A DNA stretch of 64,000 bases from assembly GCF_900114495.1 (NCBI RefSeq), contig NZ_FOZI01000002.1, positions 992,001 to 1,056,000 of the forward strand. Direction: 5' to 3'. The first letter of the stretch is position 1; every line of letters begins with the position of its first letter. Made by a program: the position numbers and the translations under genes. The notes below the pieces were generated by a model. It had not been told where the DNA came from. It worked only from the letters and a program-made list of their open reading frames with translations, and made no database searches. Positions 1 through 9,891 of the stretch are shown here, piece after piece. The DNA comes from Dyella sp. OK004. Its GTDB lineage: Bacteria; Pseudomonadota; Gammaproteobacteria; Xanthomonadales; Rhodanobacteraceae.

Positions 1-47
1 TGTTTCTGCTGCCTCTAGACTTTGCCTCCCATCCCGCCTCCCTGACC

Positions 48-566
48 ATGACCCACAGCGACCACCACCTCACGCAGCCGAGTTCCGAGATTGAGGCCCA
101 GCACAGTCTTGGCCTGCGCATCATTGCGATTTACAAGGCCATCAAGACGGTGTGCCTGATCGTGGTGGCGGTTGCCGCGTTCCGCCTGATCCAGCCGGAT
201 CGCTTCCATCACCTGCTGCACTGGCTGGAGCATCTGCCGTTGACCGACAGTAATGGCCTGCGCTGGAAGCTGGTGGATCTGCTGGAACAGATGGGGCCGA
301 GCAAGTTTGTCGCCGTCGGCATCGTGGCCCTGGGCTATGCGGCGATCTTCGCCACCGAAGGTATCGGACTGTGGCTGCGCAAGCATTGGGCGGAATGGTT
401 CACGGTGATCGCCACGGGCTCGCTGATTCCGCTGGAACTGTACGAGTCGGTGGCGCACTTCACCTGGCTGAAGCTGGCGGCGCTGGTGGCGAACGTCGCC
501 ATCGTGGTCTATCTGGTACGCATCGCCATGCAACCGCGGCCACCCAAGCACACCTCAGACACCTGA
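48..566 (+). CDS. DUF2127 family membrane protein
   Basis: This 172-residue integral membrane protein shows about four hydrophobic segments, near residues 22-45, 83-105, 114-133 and 138-158, with a polar N-terminus and a short basic C-terminal tail. Its length and the pattern LGLRIIAIYKAIK near the N-terminus resemble the DUF2127 family of predicted inner-membrane proteins, whose biochemical role is not established. The gene ends only 4 nt before the 3' end of the convergent EamA transporter gene, so the two transcripts must overlap or terminate inside one another. I see no motif that would assign a substrate. Family membership is recognised by pattern, not by a search. Confidence 0.75.
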   Translation: MTHSDHHLTQPSSEIEAQHSLGLRIIAIYKAIKTVCLIVVAVAAFRLIQPDRFHHLLHWLEHLPLTDSNGLRWKLVDLLEQMGPSKFVAVGIVALGYAAIFATEGIGLWLRKHWAEWFTVIATGSLIPLELYESVAHFTWLKLAALVANVAIVVYLVRIAMQPRPPKHTSDT

Positions 567-570
567 CCAC

Positions 571-1482
571 TCACACGTCGTGATGCGCGGCCTCGGCATG
601 CAGCGCCGACGCATCGCCTTGCCGTCGCGGCACCAGCTCCACCAGATACATCGCCGCCAGCACCAGCGCACCACCGGCGAGCATGCGCCAGGTCAGTGCC
701 TCGCCACCGAGCACCACCGCAAACGCAGCGGCAAATACCGGCTCGGTAGTCATCACGATGGCCGCGCGGGTGGCACTGAGGTGCGACTGCGCCCAGGTCT
801 GCATCAGCATCGCGCCCGCGCCGGCCGCCAGCGCCATGTACAGCACCGCCAGCCATGCACCGCTATCGGGCGGCAAGGTCGGACCGCGTGGCAAGGTGGC
901 GAGCAGGCAGATCAGTGCGATGGCCAGCATCTGCACGGTCGATAACGCAAACGCGCTGCCGGGCCGCGACCACAAGCCAAGACCCACGATGTGCAGTCCG
1001 TAGAGCAGTGCCGAAACCAGCGTGATCCACACGCCATAGCCCAGGCTCATGCCGCGCAGCGCCAGCAAGGCGAGCCCACCCACTGCAAGCAGTACCGCCA
1101 CCCACGTCACCGTCGGCAGGCGCTGGCGCAACAGCACCGTGCCGAGCAGCGGAGTGAACACCACGTACATGCCGGTGGCGAAGCCGCTGATGCTGGCTGA
1201 GGTGTGTTCCAGGCCTGCGGTCTGCAGCAGTTGTCCAACGCCATACACCACGCCGAGCAATAAGCCTTGCCACCATTCGGACTTCGACAGTCGCCACAGA
1301 TGACGATGGAACAGAATCAGCATCGACAGCGCCGCGATAGCAAAGCGCACCGCCAGGAAATCGGCCACCGGCATGCGGCCGAGCAGATCCTTGATCAGGA
1401 AAAAAGTGGAGCCCCAGATCGTGGTGACTGAAATCAGCCCCAGCGTGGCGAGCGTCGACAGGCGCGATGCCTGCGCACTCAT
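571..1482 (-). CDS. EamA/DMT-superfamily exporter
   Basis: A 303-residue, roughly ten-helix protein made of two EamA repeats. The first repeat begins with the typical TIWGSTFFLIK segment and the second ends with TEPVFAAAFAVVLGGEAL, a hallmark of the drug/metabolite transporter superfamily. Members export amino acids, nucleosides or other small metabolites; the substrate here cannot be told from sequence. The start is fixed by a 4-nt ATGA overlap at 1479-1482 with the stop of the upstream glycosyltransferase gene, which implies translational coupling. Longer upstream reading in this frame is glycosyltransferase sequence out of frame and is not part of the gene. Confidence 0.9.
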   Translation of the reverse strand: MSAQASRLSTLATLGLISVTTIWGSTFFLIKDLLGRMPVADFLAVRFAIAALSMLILFHRHLWRLSKSEWWQGLLLGVVYGVGQLLQTAGLEHTSASISGFATGMYVVFTPLLGTVLLRQRLPTVTWVAVLLAVGGLALLALRGMSLGYGVWITLVSALLYGLHIVGLGLWSRPGSAFALSTVQMLAIALICLLATLPRGPTLPPDSGAWLAVLYMALAAGAGAMLMQTWAQSHLSATRAAIVMTTEPVFAAAFAVVLGGEALTWRMLAGGALVLAAMYLVELVPRRQGDASALHAEAAHHDV

Positions 1483-2381
1483 GCGTTGACCGAAGTCGCG
1501 CGACGCTTGAGCAGGCGCCACCATTGTCCCGGCACTTGCAGCAGGAAATGCACCCAGATGCCACACCAGACAACCAGCGCGAACCACGGCTTGCGTGCCG
1601 CCGGATCGAACTTGCGGAACCAGCGCCACATACCGCGATGCTTGTGCCAGCTCACAAACACCGGCCTGTGCCGGCTGGAACCGCCCTTGCCATGCAGCAC
1701 GCGTACATCGCCGGCCAGCCACACCTGATAGCCGGCGTCGCGTGAGCGGCGGCACAGGTCGAGATCCTCGCAATGCAGGAAATAGGTTTCGTCGAAACCC
1801 TTCAGGTATTCGAAGGCGCGGCGCGGCATCAGCATCAATGCGCCCGAGACGTTCTCCGCCTCCACCGGCTCTGACGGCATTTGGCCATCCATATTCACGC
1901 CTTCGCCGGCGCCGCCCAACATGCTGCGCAACGCGCGGCGCATCAGGGGATCACGACGGTACGACGCCGGATCCGGCACACCCTGCGCATCGCACACGAC
2001 GGCGCCAATCACGCCCGCCTTCGGATGCGCTTTCAACAGATCGAGCAGCCGGTGCAGGCTGTCGTTGTCCAGCATGCAGTCCGGATTGAGGATCAGCAGC
2101 ACCTCGCCGCGCGCACGTGCCGCGCCGCGATTCACCGCCGGACCAAAACCCAGATTGGCGCGGTTGTATAGCAGCCGCAGCCGCGACTCGTCCTGGTGTC
2201 CCCGCTCGATCGCCTGCGGCACGCCGTCGGTGGAACCGTTGTCGACCAGGATCAACTCCAGCGGCACATCGCACGCCATCACGTGCCGTACACAATCGCG
2301 CAAGGTCGGGCCGCTGTCAGCGGCCACCACGATCACACTGACGACAACAGGCAAGGGAGCTTGGAAAGCAGAAGTATTCAC
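1479..2381 (-). CDS. Glycosyltransferase family 2 (rhamnosyltransferase-like)
   Basis: A GT-A fold inverting glycosyltransferase of about 300 residues. It shows the nucleotide-sugar binding start VSVIVVAADSG, the DNGSTDG motif, a metal-binding NPDC in the DXD position, and the acceptor-side FDETYFLHCEDLDLCRR segment containing the catalytic-base ED pair. A C-terminal hydrophobic stretch (WFALVVWCGIWVHFLL) probably tethers it to the inner membrane. Such enzymes commonly add rhamnose or related sugars to cell-surface glycans. I chose the GTG at 2381 because reading further upstream only translates the REP element at 2393-2415; the exact start is uncertain. It overlaps the downstream exporter by ATGA. 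Confidence 0.85.
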   Translation of the reverse strand: MNTSAFQAPLPVVVSVIVVAADSGPTLRDCVRHVMACDVPLELILVDNGSTDGVPQAIERGHQDESRLRLLYNRANLGFGPAVNRGAARARGEVLLILNPDCMLDNDSLHRLLDLLKAHPKAGVIGAVVCDAQGVPDPASYRRDPLMRRALRSMLGGAGEGVNMDGQMPSEPVEAENVSGALMLMPRRAFEYLKGFDETYFLHCEDLDLCRRSRDAGYQVWLAGDVRVLHGKGGSSRHRPVFVSWHKHRGMWRWFRKFDPAARKPWFALVVWCGIWVHFLLQVPGQWWRLLKRRATSVNA

Positions 2382-2392
2382 TGTGCAAGTAT

Positions 2393-2415
2393 GTAGGAGC
2401 GCACCCTGTGCGCGA
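2393..2415 (+). repeat. REP element, single copy
   Basis: One copy of GTAGGAGCGCACCCTGTGCGCGA, the motif recurring at 9762, 16781, 18841, 32191 and 32236. It lies just upstream of the glycosyltransferase gene. Confidence 0.85.
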
Positions 2416-2495
2416 TAGACGCGACGCCCAATACCAAACACTCAGGCAACCGAACAACGAAGGAACATGCCCGCAGCCTTTCAGCTTCACGGTAC

Positions 2496-3257
2496 CTAGA
2501 CACCGGTGTCATCCCCCTGCCCCAACACCTCATGCAACGCGACCGGCACACCATCTGCCTGTCGCGCCAGCCAGGGCTGCTCGCCGTCTTCCCAGCCACA
2601 TAATTGCCAGCCACGCAGACGATGCCATTTGCCGCGATGGCGATCGCACAACACATCGCCACGCCCTTCCGGCAGGCTGGCCACAAACCAGCGACCAGCA
2701 GGACTGAACGCATGCCGCGAACTGAGCCGATCGACGATCGAGCCATCCGCAAAAACATAGCGACCCGCGCCCGCCCCCTGCGACTCATAACGCACCACGC
2801 CGCCGCGCGGATCGGCAAACTTACCGCCGGCTTCGTCCCATGCGACGACGTGCAGTTCGATGATGTGTGCCGCTGGTCCGATCGGCGCCATCGCCATATC
2901 GCGCCATTCGGGCGTCGCACCCGCTTTGGCCTGACGGCGCACGCGATGGAACAGCAAAGATTCCAGCAAGGCGACCAGCGAGAAACCGACCAGCGCACCG
3001 AGCAAGGCCGCGCCCCACGCAAGCAGATCGCCGCCCAGCGCACGCTGCAACGCAAACAGGCATCCAGGCAGCCCCCACTTCAGGCCCAGCCGACAGGCAT
3101 CGCTAAGACTGGCCGAACGCCGCGCATACCAGACCGCGCCAGCGGCGGTGCCCAGCAGCAGAATCAGACCCAGCCACCACGGCAGCAGCGCAAGCAAAAC
3201 CATCCAGCCTGCCAGCAACAGCAGCGGGGCCAACTTGTTGCCGAAGGAAACGGTCAT
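2496..3257 (-). CDS. Hypothetical membrane protein
   Basis: I do not recognise this 253-residue protein. Its first 50 residues contain two close hydrophobic helices (LAPLLLLAGWMVLLALLPWWLGLILLLGT, residues 9-37), another hydrophobic region lies at about 65-100, and the remainder is soluble, rich in Gly, Trp and charged residues. A large cytoplasmic or periplasmic C-terminal domain is therefore likely. The start is supported by a purine-rich GAGGGGCGGG upstream. Only about 14 nt separate the start from the purL terminator hairpin at 3271-3301, leaving no room for a separate promoter; expression probably depends on read-through or on a promoter overlapping the hairpin. The gene runs in the same direction as purL upstream and the glycosyltransferase downstream. 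Confidence 0.7.
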   Translation of the reverse strand: MTVSFGNKLAPLLLLAGWMVLLALLPWWLGLILLLGTAAGAVWYARRSASLSDACRLGLKWGLPGCLFALQRALGGDLLAWGAALLGALVGFSLVALLESLLFHRVRRQAKAGATPEWRDMAMAPIGPAAHIIELHVVAWDEAGGKFADPRGGVVRYESQGAGAGRYVFADGSIVDRLSSRHAFSPAGRWFVASLPEGRGDVLCDRHRGKWHRLRGWQLCGWEDGEQPWLARQADGVPVALHEVLGQGDDTGV

Positions 3258-3270
3258 GCCCGCCCCTCAA

Positions 3271-3301
3271 GAAAAAAGGGCACGCCGTAAGCGTGCCCTT
3301 T
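3271..3301 (-). terminator. Rho-independent terminator after purL
   Basis: An 8-bp GC-rich stem GGGCACGC / GCGTGCCC (3278-3285 and 3291-3298) with a 5-nt loop. It is followed on the minus strand by a run of six T. It sits 6 nt after the purL stop codon. Confidence 0.9.
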
Positions 3302-3306
3302 CATGA

Positions 3307-6300
3307 TCAGCCGCACCACACCCGTGCGTTGCGGAACATGCGCATCCAGGGCGAGTCCTCACCCCACTGCTCCGGATGCCAGCTCATCTGCACGCTGCGG
3401 AACACGCGCTCAGGGTGCGGCATCATGATCGTCACGCGACCGTCTGCAGCGGTGAAGCCAGCCAGACCGCCCGGCGAACCATTCGGGTTCAGCGGATAGT
3501 GCTCGGTCGGCCTGCCGCGATTGTCGACAAAGCGCACCGCGGCGGCGGACTTGGACGGGCTGCATACCTGCGGGAAGCTCACGCGGCCTTCGCCGTGCGC
3601 CACCGCCACCGGAATGCGCGAACCGGCCATGCCCTTGAAGAAGATGCTCGGCGAGTCGAGCACTTCCAGCGTAGCGAAGCGGCCTTCGTACTGCTCGGAC
3701 GTATTGCGCAAGAACTTCGGCCAGTGCGCCGCACCGGGGATGATGTCCTTCAACTGCGACAACATCTGGCAGCCGTTGCACACACCCAGCGCGAACTTGC
3801 TGCTGTCGGCGAAGAACGCGGTGAACTCCGCACGCAGCATCTCGTTGTACATGATCGATGTGGCCCAGCCGCGACCGGCACCGAGCACATCACCATACGA
3901 GAAGCCACCGCAGGCCGCGAAACCGCGGAAGTCCGCAAGCTTGATGCGGCCGCTGGCGAGATCGGACATATGCACGTCCACCGCATCGAAGCCGGCGCGA
4001 TCGAACGCCGCCGCCATCTCCACCTGACCGTTCACACCCTGCTCGCGCAGAATCGCCACGCGCGGACGCGCGCCCTTGGCAATGAACGGTGCGGCGATGT
4101 CCTGGGCCGGATCGAAGGTGAGCTTGGGACTGATGCCCGGATCGGCGTCGTCCAGGCGCCACTCCAATTCCGCCTCGGCGGTGAGCGGGTTGTCGCGCAG
4201 GCGCTGCATCGCCTGGCTGGTTTCATTCCACGCGGCGAACAACTCGGTCCACTTCCAGGCGTGTTGCTTCTCGCCACCGTTGAACAGCTTGATGCCAAGC
4301 TTTTCCTTGGGATGACCGATGCGATAGCTCATGCCGGCCAGTTCGTGCTTGATCAGCAGCGCTTCGAAGGCTTCGCGGTTGGCCTGAGCCACCTGCATCA
4401 CCGCGCCGAGCTCTTCGTTGAACAGGGCGCGCAGCGTCGCTTCGCCCCAGCCTTCCAGCTGGATCTCCAGACCACAGCGACCGGCGAAAGCCATCTCCAG
4501 CAAGGTGACGATGGCGCCACCGTCGGAGCGGTCGTGGTACGCCAGCAGCAAGCCGCTGGCATTCGCTTCCTGCACCAGTTCGAACAGCGCCTTCAGGCGC
4601 TTGGCATCATCGAGATCCGGCGGCACACCGCCACCACGGTTGAATACCTGCGTCAGCGCCGAACCGCCAAGGCGGTCGCGGCCGTCGCCAAGATCGATCA
4701 GCCACAGATCGGAATCGCCGCGATCGAGGCGAAGCTGTGGCGTCAGCGTACGGCGCACGTCAGTGACGCGCGCGAAACCAGTGATCACCAGCGACACCGG
4801 CGACACCGTGCGCTGCGGCTGATCGCCGTCCGTCCACACGGTCTGCATGGACAGCGAGTCCTTGCCCACCGGAATCGAAATATCCAGCTCCGGGCACAAC
4901 TCCATGCCGACGGCCTTGACGGCGTCGAACAAGGCGGCGTCCTCGCCCGGGTGATTCACCGCGGCCATCCAGTTCGCCGACAAACGCACTTCGCTCAGCG
5001 AGGCGATGGGTGCGGCGGCGAGATTGGTGATCGCTTCGCCCACGGCAAGGCGCGCGGCATCGGCACTGCTGAGTAGCGCCACTGGTGCGCGCTCGGCCAT
5101 CGCCATCGCTTCACCGGCATAACCGTCGAAGTCGGCAATGGTCACCGCGCAATCGGCCACCGGCACCTGCCACGGACCCACCATCGGATCGCGATGGTTG
5201 AGGCCGCCAACGGTACGGTCGCCGATGGTGATCAGGAAGCTCTTGCTGCCCACGGTAGGCAGGCGCAACACGCGCAGCAGCGCCTCGTCCATACCGATGC
5301 CGGTGAGATCCGGCACCAGATCGATGCGCGGCTTGATGCGCTTGGCATCGCGATGCATGCGCGGCGGCTTGCCGAACAGCACATCCATCGGCAGGTCGAT
5401 CACGGTGAGATCGCGGCGCGGATCAAGCACCGTCAGGCGACGCTCGGCGGTCGCGTCACCCACCACTGCATACGGGCAACGCTCGCGTGCGCAATAGGCT
5501 TCGAACTCGGCCAGGTCGGCCGGCTCGATCGCCAGCACATAACGCTCCTGCGATTCGTTGCTCCACACCTGCATCGGCGACAGCGACGGGTCGTCACACG
5601 GCACCTTGGAGAGATCGATCACGCCGCCGACACCGGCGTCGTTGAGCAATTCGGGGATGGCGTTGGAAAGACCGCCCGCACCGACATCGTGAACGCTGAC
5701 GATGGGGTTCTTGTCGCCACGCGACCAGCAGCTGTCGATCACCTGCTGGCAACGGCGTTCCATCTCGGCGTTGTCGCGCTGCACGGAAGCGAAATCCAGT
5801 TCCGCGCTCGACGTGCCGGAAGCCACCGACGAAGCAGCGCCACCGCCCAGGCCGATCAGCATCGCCGGGCCGCCCAGCACGATCACCTTGTTGCCCGGCT
5901 GCACATCACGCTTCTGCACGTGGTCCGCGCGCATATTGGCCAGACCGCCGGCGATCATGATCGGCTTGTCGTAACCGCGGCGCACGCCGGCTTCACCCGT
6001 CTCGTGCTCGTAAGTGCGGAAGTAGCCGCCCAAACACGGACGGCCGAATTCGTTGTTGAACGCAGCGGCGCCAAGCGGCCCATCGCGCATGATCTCGAAC
6101 GCGGTCGCCATGCGCGGCGGCAGCGGGCGATCAATCTCCCACGGCTGCGGATGGCCGGGAATGCGCAGGTCGGACACGGAGAAACCAGTGAGGCCAGCCT
6201 TTGGCTTGGCGCCACGACCGGTCGCGCCTTCATCGCGGATCTCGCCACCCGCGCCGGTCGCCGCGCCGGGCCACGGGGCAATCGCGGTGGGATGGTTGTG

Positions 6301-7167
6301 CGTCTCCACCTTGATCGCGTATTCGATGCGCTCGTCGTGCTTGCGCCACACACCTGCATCATCTGTGTAGAAGCGCTTGCCTTCGTTACCTTCAACCACC
6401 GCGGCGTTGTCCTTATAGGCGGACAACGTGTAGTTCGGCGAATGCTGGTGCGTGTTCTTGATCATGCCGAACAGGCTCTTTTCCTGAGCCTCGCCATCCA
6501 GCGTCCAACTCGCGTTGAACACCTTGTGACGGCAATGCTCGGAGTTGGCCTGGGCGAACATGAAGAGTTCGGCGTCGGTCGGATCGCGACCCAGCTCGGC
6601 GTAACGCTCGGCGAGGTAATCGATCTCGTCCTCGGCCAGGGCCAGGCCCAGTTCGGCATTGGCCTTAGCCAGCGCACCGCGGGCATCGCTGCCCGGCGCG
6701 ATATGCACCAGATCGCCCGGCTTGCCGGCCAGGAACAGGCCCTTGGCGTCGTCGATGCGTTGAAGCACCGACTGCGTCATCGCATCGCACAGCACGGCCA
6801 TCACGGCCTCGTGGTCCGGGGCACCCGCTTCCGGCAGTCCAATCGCTTGGTAAGCGACACCACGCTCCACTCGGCGCACTGCGAAACCGGCGCCATGCAG
6901 GATGTCAGTGGCCTTGCTCGACCATGGCGAAATCGTGCCCAGACGCGGCACCACCCATAGTGAGGCGTTATCGGTTGCGGTGTCCTTCGCCTCCAGCACT
7001 TCCAGCAGGCGCTGGCGCTGCTCGCCCTCCGGGGCGACATCGGCATCGATGAAGTAAACGAACCACGAAGCCTGTACACGAGCGCCGCGATGCAGGGCAT
7101 CCAGGCGGGCATTGAGGCGTTCGAGGCGGAACGGCGAAAGGGCGCTCTGCCCGTCGAGTGCGATCAT
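3307..7167 (-). CDS. purL: Phosphoribosylformylglycinamidine synthase
   Basis: A 1286-residue single-chain FGAM synthase of the large gammaproteobacterial type. It catalyses the ATP- and glutamine-dependent fourth step of purine synthesis, FGAR to FGAM, in the cytoplasm. The N-terminal linker and two AIR-synthase-like halves are followed by a C-terminal class I glutamine amidotransferase. In that domain the nucleophile C1130 lies in GVCNGCQM and the catalytic pair H1251/E1253 in MPHPER. The AIR-synthase-like halves include [13 protein letters not shown] and GLGGGAASS. Length equals the usual size, so the gene looks intact. It stands alone, with a strong terminator downstream and a dispersed repeat in the region upstream. 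Confidence 0.98.
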   Translation of the reverse strand: MIALDGQSALSPFRLERLNARLDALHRGARVQASWFVYFIDADVAPEGEQRQRLLEVLEAKDTATDNASLWVVPRLGTISPWSSKATDILHGAGFAVRRVERGVAYQAIGLPEAGAPDHEAVMAVLCDAMTQSVLQRIDDAKGLFLAGKPGDLVHIAPGSDARGALAKANAELGLALAEDEIDYLAERYAELGRDPTDAELFMFAQANSEHCRHKVFNASWTLDGEAQEKSLFGMIKNTHQHSPNYTLSAYKDNAAVVEGNEGKRFYTDDAGVWRKHDERIEYAIKVETHNHPTAIAPWPGAATGAGGEIRDEGATGRGAKPKAGLTGFSVSDLRIPGHPQPWEIDRPLPPRMATAFEIMRDGPLGAAAFNNEFGRPCLGGYFRTYEHETGEAGVRRGYDKPIMIAGGLANMRADHVQKRDVQPGNKVIVLGGPAMLIGLGGGAASSVASGTSSAELDFASVQRDNAEMERRCQQVIDSCWSRGDKNPIVSVHDVGAGGLSNAIPELLNDAGVGGVIDLSKVPCDDPSLSPMQVWSNESQERYVLAIEPADLAEFEAYCARERCPYAVVGDATAERRLTVLDPRRDLTVIDLPMDVLFGKPPRMHRDAKRIKPRIDLVPDLTGIGMDEALLRVLRLPTVGSKSFLITIGDRTVGGLNHRDPMVGPWQVPVADCAVTIADFDGYAGEAMAMAERAPVALLSSADAARLAVGEAITNLAAAPIASLSEVRLSANWMAAVNHPGEDAALFDAVKAVGMELCPELDISIPVGKDSLSMQTVWTDGDQPQRTVSPVSLVITGFARVTDVRRTLTPQLRLDRGDSDLWLIDLGDGRDRLGGSALTQVFNRGGGVPPDLDDAKRLKALFELVQEANASGLLLAYHDRSDGGAIVTLLEMAFAGRCGLEIQLEGWGEATLRALFNEELGAVMQVAQANREAFEALLIKHELAGMSYRIGHPKEKLGIKLFNGGEKQHAWKWTELFAAWNETSQAMQRLRDNPLTAEAELEWRLDDADPGISPKLTFDPAQDIAAPFIAKGARPRVAILREQGVNGQVEMAAAFDRAGFDAVDVHMSDLASGRIKLADFRGFAACGGFSYGDVLGAGRGWATSIMYNEMLRAEFTAFFADSSKFALGVCNGCQMLSQLKDIIPGAAHWPKFLRNTSEQYEGRFATLEVLDSPSIFFKGMAGSRIPVAVAHGEGRVSFPQVCSPSKSAAAVRFVDNRGRPTEHYPLNPNGSPGGLAGFTAADGRVTIMMPHPERVFRSVQMSWHPEQWGEDSPWMRMFRNARVWCG

Positions 7168-7267
7168 GCGGGGAACGGGAGCTATGCGGAGGAAACGCGC
7201 ATTCTACCCTATGCTGCAGGACAACATCGGCGAGGGCTCCGGAAGCGCATAGCAGCGCCGCTTCTGG

Positions 7268-7411
7268 AGCCCCTCCCCCTCTGGGAGAGGGGGAGGGGTG
7301 AGGGTACGGGGCTTGTGTCAAGCCTCATCGCAGTCACTCTGCCGAACCCCCATCCGTTGCGACCGAAGGGAGTCCCCGTGGGACCGGCACCTTCTCCCGG
7401 AGGGAGAAGGG
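7268..7411. repeat. About 144-bp dispersed repeat, copy A
   Basis: This stretch matches 23298-23440 in the same orientation with scattered substitutions. Shared blocks include CATCCGTTGCGACC and GAGTCCCCGTGGGACCGGCA. Both ends hold small GC hairpins of the CTCCC...GGGAG type. It lies between dsbC and purL; nothing coding is seen in it. Confidence 0.85.
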
Positions 7412-7416
7412 TTCAA

Positions 7417-8190
7417 TTACGGCGCCTTATCGGGCCCGGCGACCTTATTGCGCTTATCCAGCGCCTTCAGCAGCTGCTCCGGGGTCATATAACCACCCAG
7501 CACGCTGCCGTCATCGGCCACGATGGTCGGTGTGCCGGTGACACCCAGGCGCACGCCCAGGTCGAACTCGTCCTTCACCGGGTTGGTGCAGGTAGTTTCC
7601 TTGGGCTTCTTGCCCGACTTGGCCGCAGTGAACGCCGCCTTGCGGTCAGCGGCGCACCAGACCGATACCATCTCGCTGTAGGTCGGCGTGGGATTGCCGG
7701 CCGTGGTGTTCACGCCCTCGCGCGGCCAGGCGATGTACTCCAGCGCGATGCCAGCCTTGTTGAAGTCGGCTACGTGCTCATGCAGCGCGCGGCAATAGCC
7801 GCAGTTGACGTCGGTGAACACGGTAACGGTGTGCAGCGGCTTGGCCGGCGCGAACACAATGCGGTCGGCTTGCGGCACCTTGGCCAGCTCGGCCTTGCGG
7901 AACTCGGCCCAGCCGGAGTCGCTGATGTCTTTCTTGCTGGCGAGATCGATCAGGTTGCCGGTCATCATGTATTTGCCATCCGCGCTGACATAAACCAGCT
8001 GGCCGGAAGCAATCACCTGATAGAAACCCGGCAGCGGTGCGGGCTTGATCGACTCGATCTTCACCTTGGCGAGACCCAGCACGGCCTGGCGCACGGTGTT
8101 CTCGGCGCTGGACGGCGCCGCCACATCGGCCGCAAAAGCCTGGAAGGCCAACGCGCTGGCGCATAGGGCCAGCAACCACTTCTTCAACAT
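7417..8190 (-). CDS. dsbC: Periplasmic thiol:disulfide interchange protein DsbC
   Basis: A 257-residue protein-disulfide isomerase. A signal peptide (residues 1-20, cleaved after AFA) sends it to the periplasm. An N-terminal dimerisation domain (about 22-80) is followed by a thioredoxin fold carrying the active site C130-G-Y-C133 in TDVNCGYCRALHEH and a cis-proline at P221 in GVTGTPTIV. A second cysteine pair, C179 and C201, matches the structural disulfide of DsbC. The enzyme reshuffles wrong disulfides and is kept reduced by DsbD, which is not in this window. I chose the ATG at 8190 because it directly precedes the signal peptide. xerD lies upstream on the same strand, 111 nt away. Confidence 0.95.
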   Translation of the reverse strand: MLKKWLLALCASALAFQAFAADVAAPSSAENTVRQAVLGLAKVKIESIKPAPLPGFYQVIASGQLVYVSADGKYMMTGNLIDLASKKDISDSGWAEFRKAELAKVPQADRIVFAPAKPLHTVTVFTDVNCGYCRALHEHVADFNKAGIALEYIAWPREGVNTTAGNPTPTYSEMVSVWCAADRKAAFTAAKSGKKPKETTCTNPVKDEFDLGVRLGVTGTPTIVADDGSVLGGYMTPEQLLKALDKRNKVAGPDKAP

Positions 8191-8301
8191 GTCAAACCTC
8201 ACTCGCTTCCATTTCCGCGCTCGGGAATGGCGGCGGAAGTGCTTGATTCTCGCACAGCAGCATGAATGACTCTGCCAGGGGATTCTCAAAGATTGATGGA
8301 G

Positions 8302-9213
8302 TCAGCCGCGCGGATGGTGCTGCGCATGCAGCCGCTTGAGGCCTTCTTTCGCCACCAGCGTATAAATTTGCGTGGTGCTTAACGCGCTATGCCCCAGCAA
8401 CATCTGCAACGCACGCAGATCGGCGCCGTGATTCAGCAAATGGGTCGCGAAGGAATGCCGCAGCACATGCGGCGAAATGCGCTTGGGCACTATGCCGACC
8501 TGCACCGCATAGCGCTTCACCAGGGTCCAGAACATCTGCCGCGTCATGCCCTCGCCGCGCTTGCTGAGGAACAGTGCCTGCGGCTGCCTGCCCTTGGCCA
8601 GCACCGGGCGCGCGGCAGCGAGATAAGCCTCGATACGCTCCAGCGCCACCTCGCCCACCGGCACCAGGCGATCCTTGCCGCCCTTGCCGGTCACGCGCAG
8701 CACGCCCTGGCGCGGATTCAACGCCGCCAACGGCAACTCCACCAGCTCGGAAACGCGTAGGCCGGAGGCGTACATCAGCTCCAGCATTGCGCGGTCGCGC
8801 AGGCCCAGCGTGGTCTCCACGTCCGGCGCGTTGAGCAAGCCTTCGATCTCACGCTCCGCCAGCGCCTTGGGCAGGCTGCGCGGCATCTTGGGCCGCTCGA
8901 TCAGCAAGGTCGGATCCTCGAAACCCGGTTCGTTGCGCGCCACAAAGCCGTAGTAGCGGCGGAATGACGACTGCCGCCGCGCCAGCGAGCGCACCGCCAC
9001 CGGTTGCGCACCGTGGTATTCGGAAAGGTGCTGCCGCCGCGCCGTAAGCAAACCCAGCCCGCGCCCGGCCAGCCAGCGCGCCAACCCCTCCAGATCGCGG
9101 CGATACGCCTCCAGGGTGCGGTCGGACAAACCATCCTCCGACCACACCCTCTCGATAAAGGCGGCGATGCTGCGCTGGTCGGCTTCGGCGATACTTGCGG
9201 TCTTCTCTGACAT
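8302..9213 (-). CDS. xerD: Tyrosine recombinase XerD
   Basis: A 303-residue site-specific recombinase, the expected XerD length. It has an N-terminal SAM-like core-binding domain (about 10-95) and a C-terminal catalytic domain with the full set of active-site residues: R153 (ASGLRVSEL), K177 (TGKGGKDR), H249 and R252 (HVLRHSFATH), H275 (LGHSALSTT) and the nucleophile Y284. With XerC it resolves chromosome dimers at dif during division, under FtsK control. The xerD-dsbC order is typical of gammaproteobacteria. An in-frame ATG at 9231 is an alternative start, and no clear ribosome-binding site decides between them. Being chromosomal and next to dsbC, it is the housekeeping enzyme rather than an integrase of a mobile element. 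Confidence 0.95.
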   Translation of the reverse strand: MSEKTASIAEADQRSIAAFIERVWSEDGLSDRTLEAYRRDLEGLARWLAGRGLGLLTARRQHLSEYHGAQPVAVRSLARRQSSFRRYYGFVARNEPGFEDPTLLIERPKMPRSLPKALAEREIEGLLNAPDVETTLGLRDRAMLELMYASGLRVSELVELPLAALNPRQGVLRVTGKGGKDRLVPVGEVALERIEAYLAAARPVLAKGRQPQALFLSKRGEGMTRQMFWTLVKRYAVQVGIVPKRISPHVLRHSFATHLLNHGADLRALQMLLGHSALSTTQIYTLVAKEGLKRLHAQHHPRG

Positions 9214-9257
9214 GCGCGAGATGCTGGCCATTGCGCGCGCCCGACGCAAGCGAACTG

Positions 9258-9755
9258 ATGAGCACAAGCCTCCAAGCCCTGCCCTGCCCGTTGTGGCGAC
9301 GCCTGATCGCGCTGGTCTACGACCTGCTCGCGGTGCTGGCCATCGTGATGGTGGTGGGCTACGTCTGCCAGCGCATCACCGGCGGCGAATTGATCCACAC
9401 CGGCGGCCATGCGCAGATCGCCTGGTGGTACCAGCCGCTGCAAGGCCTGGTGGTATCCGCCTACTTCATCGTGTCGTGGCTGCGCGGCGGACAAACACTG
9501 GGCATGCGGCCGTGGCGGCTGCGCCTGACCCGCGCGGATGGCAGCAAAGTCGGCCTGCCGCAGGCGCTGATCCGCGTACTCGTGGCGGGCGCGCCTTTGC
9601 TGTTGCTGGAAGTAGCGCCATGGCTCGGCATGCGCACCGCGCTGTGGGCGGTAGTGATCGCGTGGGCGGTATGGTTCGCCATCGCGCTGATCGATCCGCG
9701 CAAGCGCACCCTTCACGACATCGCCGCCGGCACTGAACTCCGCCGCATCGCCTGA
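9258..9755 (+). CDS. RDD family membrane protein
   Basis: A 165-residue protein with the RDD-domain layout. It begins with an Arg-containing segment and first helix (WRRLIALVYDLLAVLAIV), followed by a second helix around residues 50-75, the GMRPWRLRLTRADG loop, two more hydrophobic stretches, and a C-terminal KRTLHDIAAGT signature. RDD proteins are small inner-membrane proteins of mostly unknown function; some have been linked to ion transport. It is divergent from xerD with only about 44 nt between starts, so the two promoters must overlap or lie inside the genes. The ATG at 9258 is preferred, as upstream reading overlaps xerD. Confidence 0.85.
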   Translation: MSTSLQALPCPLWRRLIALVYDLLAVLAIVMVVGYVCQRITGGELIHTGGHAQIAWWYQPLQGLVVSAYFIVSWLRGGQTLGMRPWRLRLTRADGSKVGLPQALIRVLVAGAPLLLLEVAPWLGMRTALWAVVIAWAVWFAIALIDPRKRTLHDIAAGTELRRIA

Positions 9756-9761
9756 TATCCC

Positions 9762-9834
9762 GTAGGAGCGCACCCTGTGCGCGATGCCTTTGCAAGAATG
9801 TGGCAAGAGCGTCGCCCACAGGGCGGGCTCCTAC
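9762..9834. repeat. Inverted pair of REP elements
   Basis: A forward copy at 9762-9784 and an inverted, slightly diverged copy at 9812-9834 form a hairpin-capable BIME-like unit between the RDD and methyltransferase genes. The right copy reads TCGCCCACAGGGCGGGCTCCTAC. Confidence 0.85.
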
Positions 9835-9891
9835 AGAAAATCCCCCGCGATTCACACCTGCCTCAGCGTCCGGCGAGCGACACTAATCGAC

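Noticed and set aside
8302-9213. Tyrosine recombinase as a sign of an integrative element
   Set aside because: It is the housekeeping XerD in its normal place next to dsbC, and no attachment-site repeats or phage genes are nearby.
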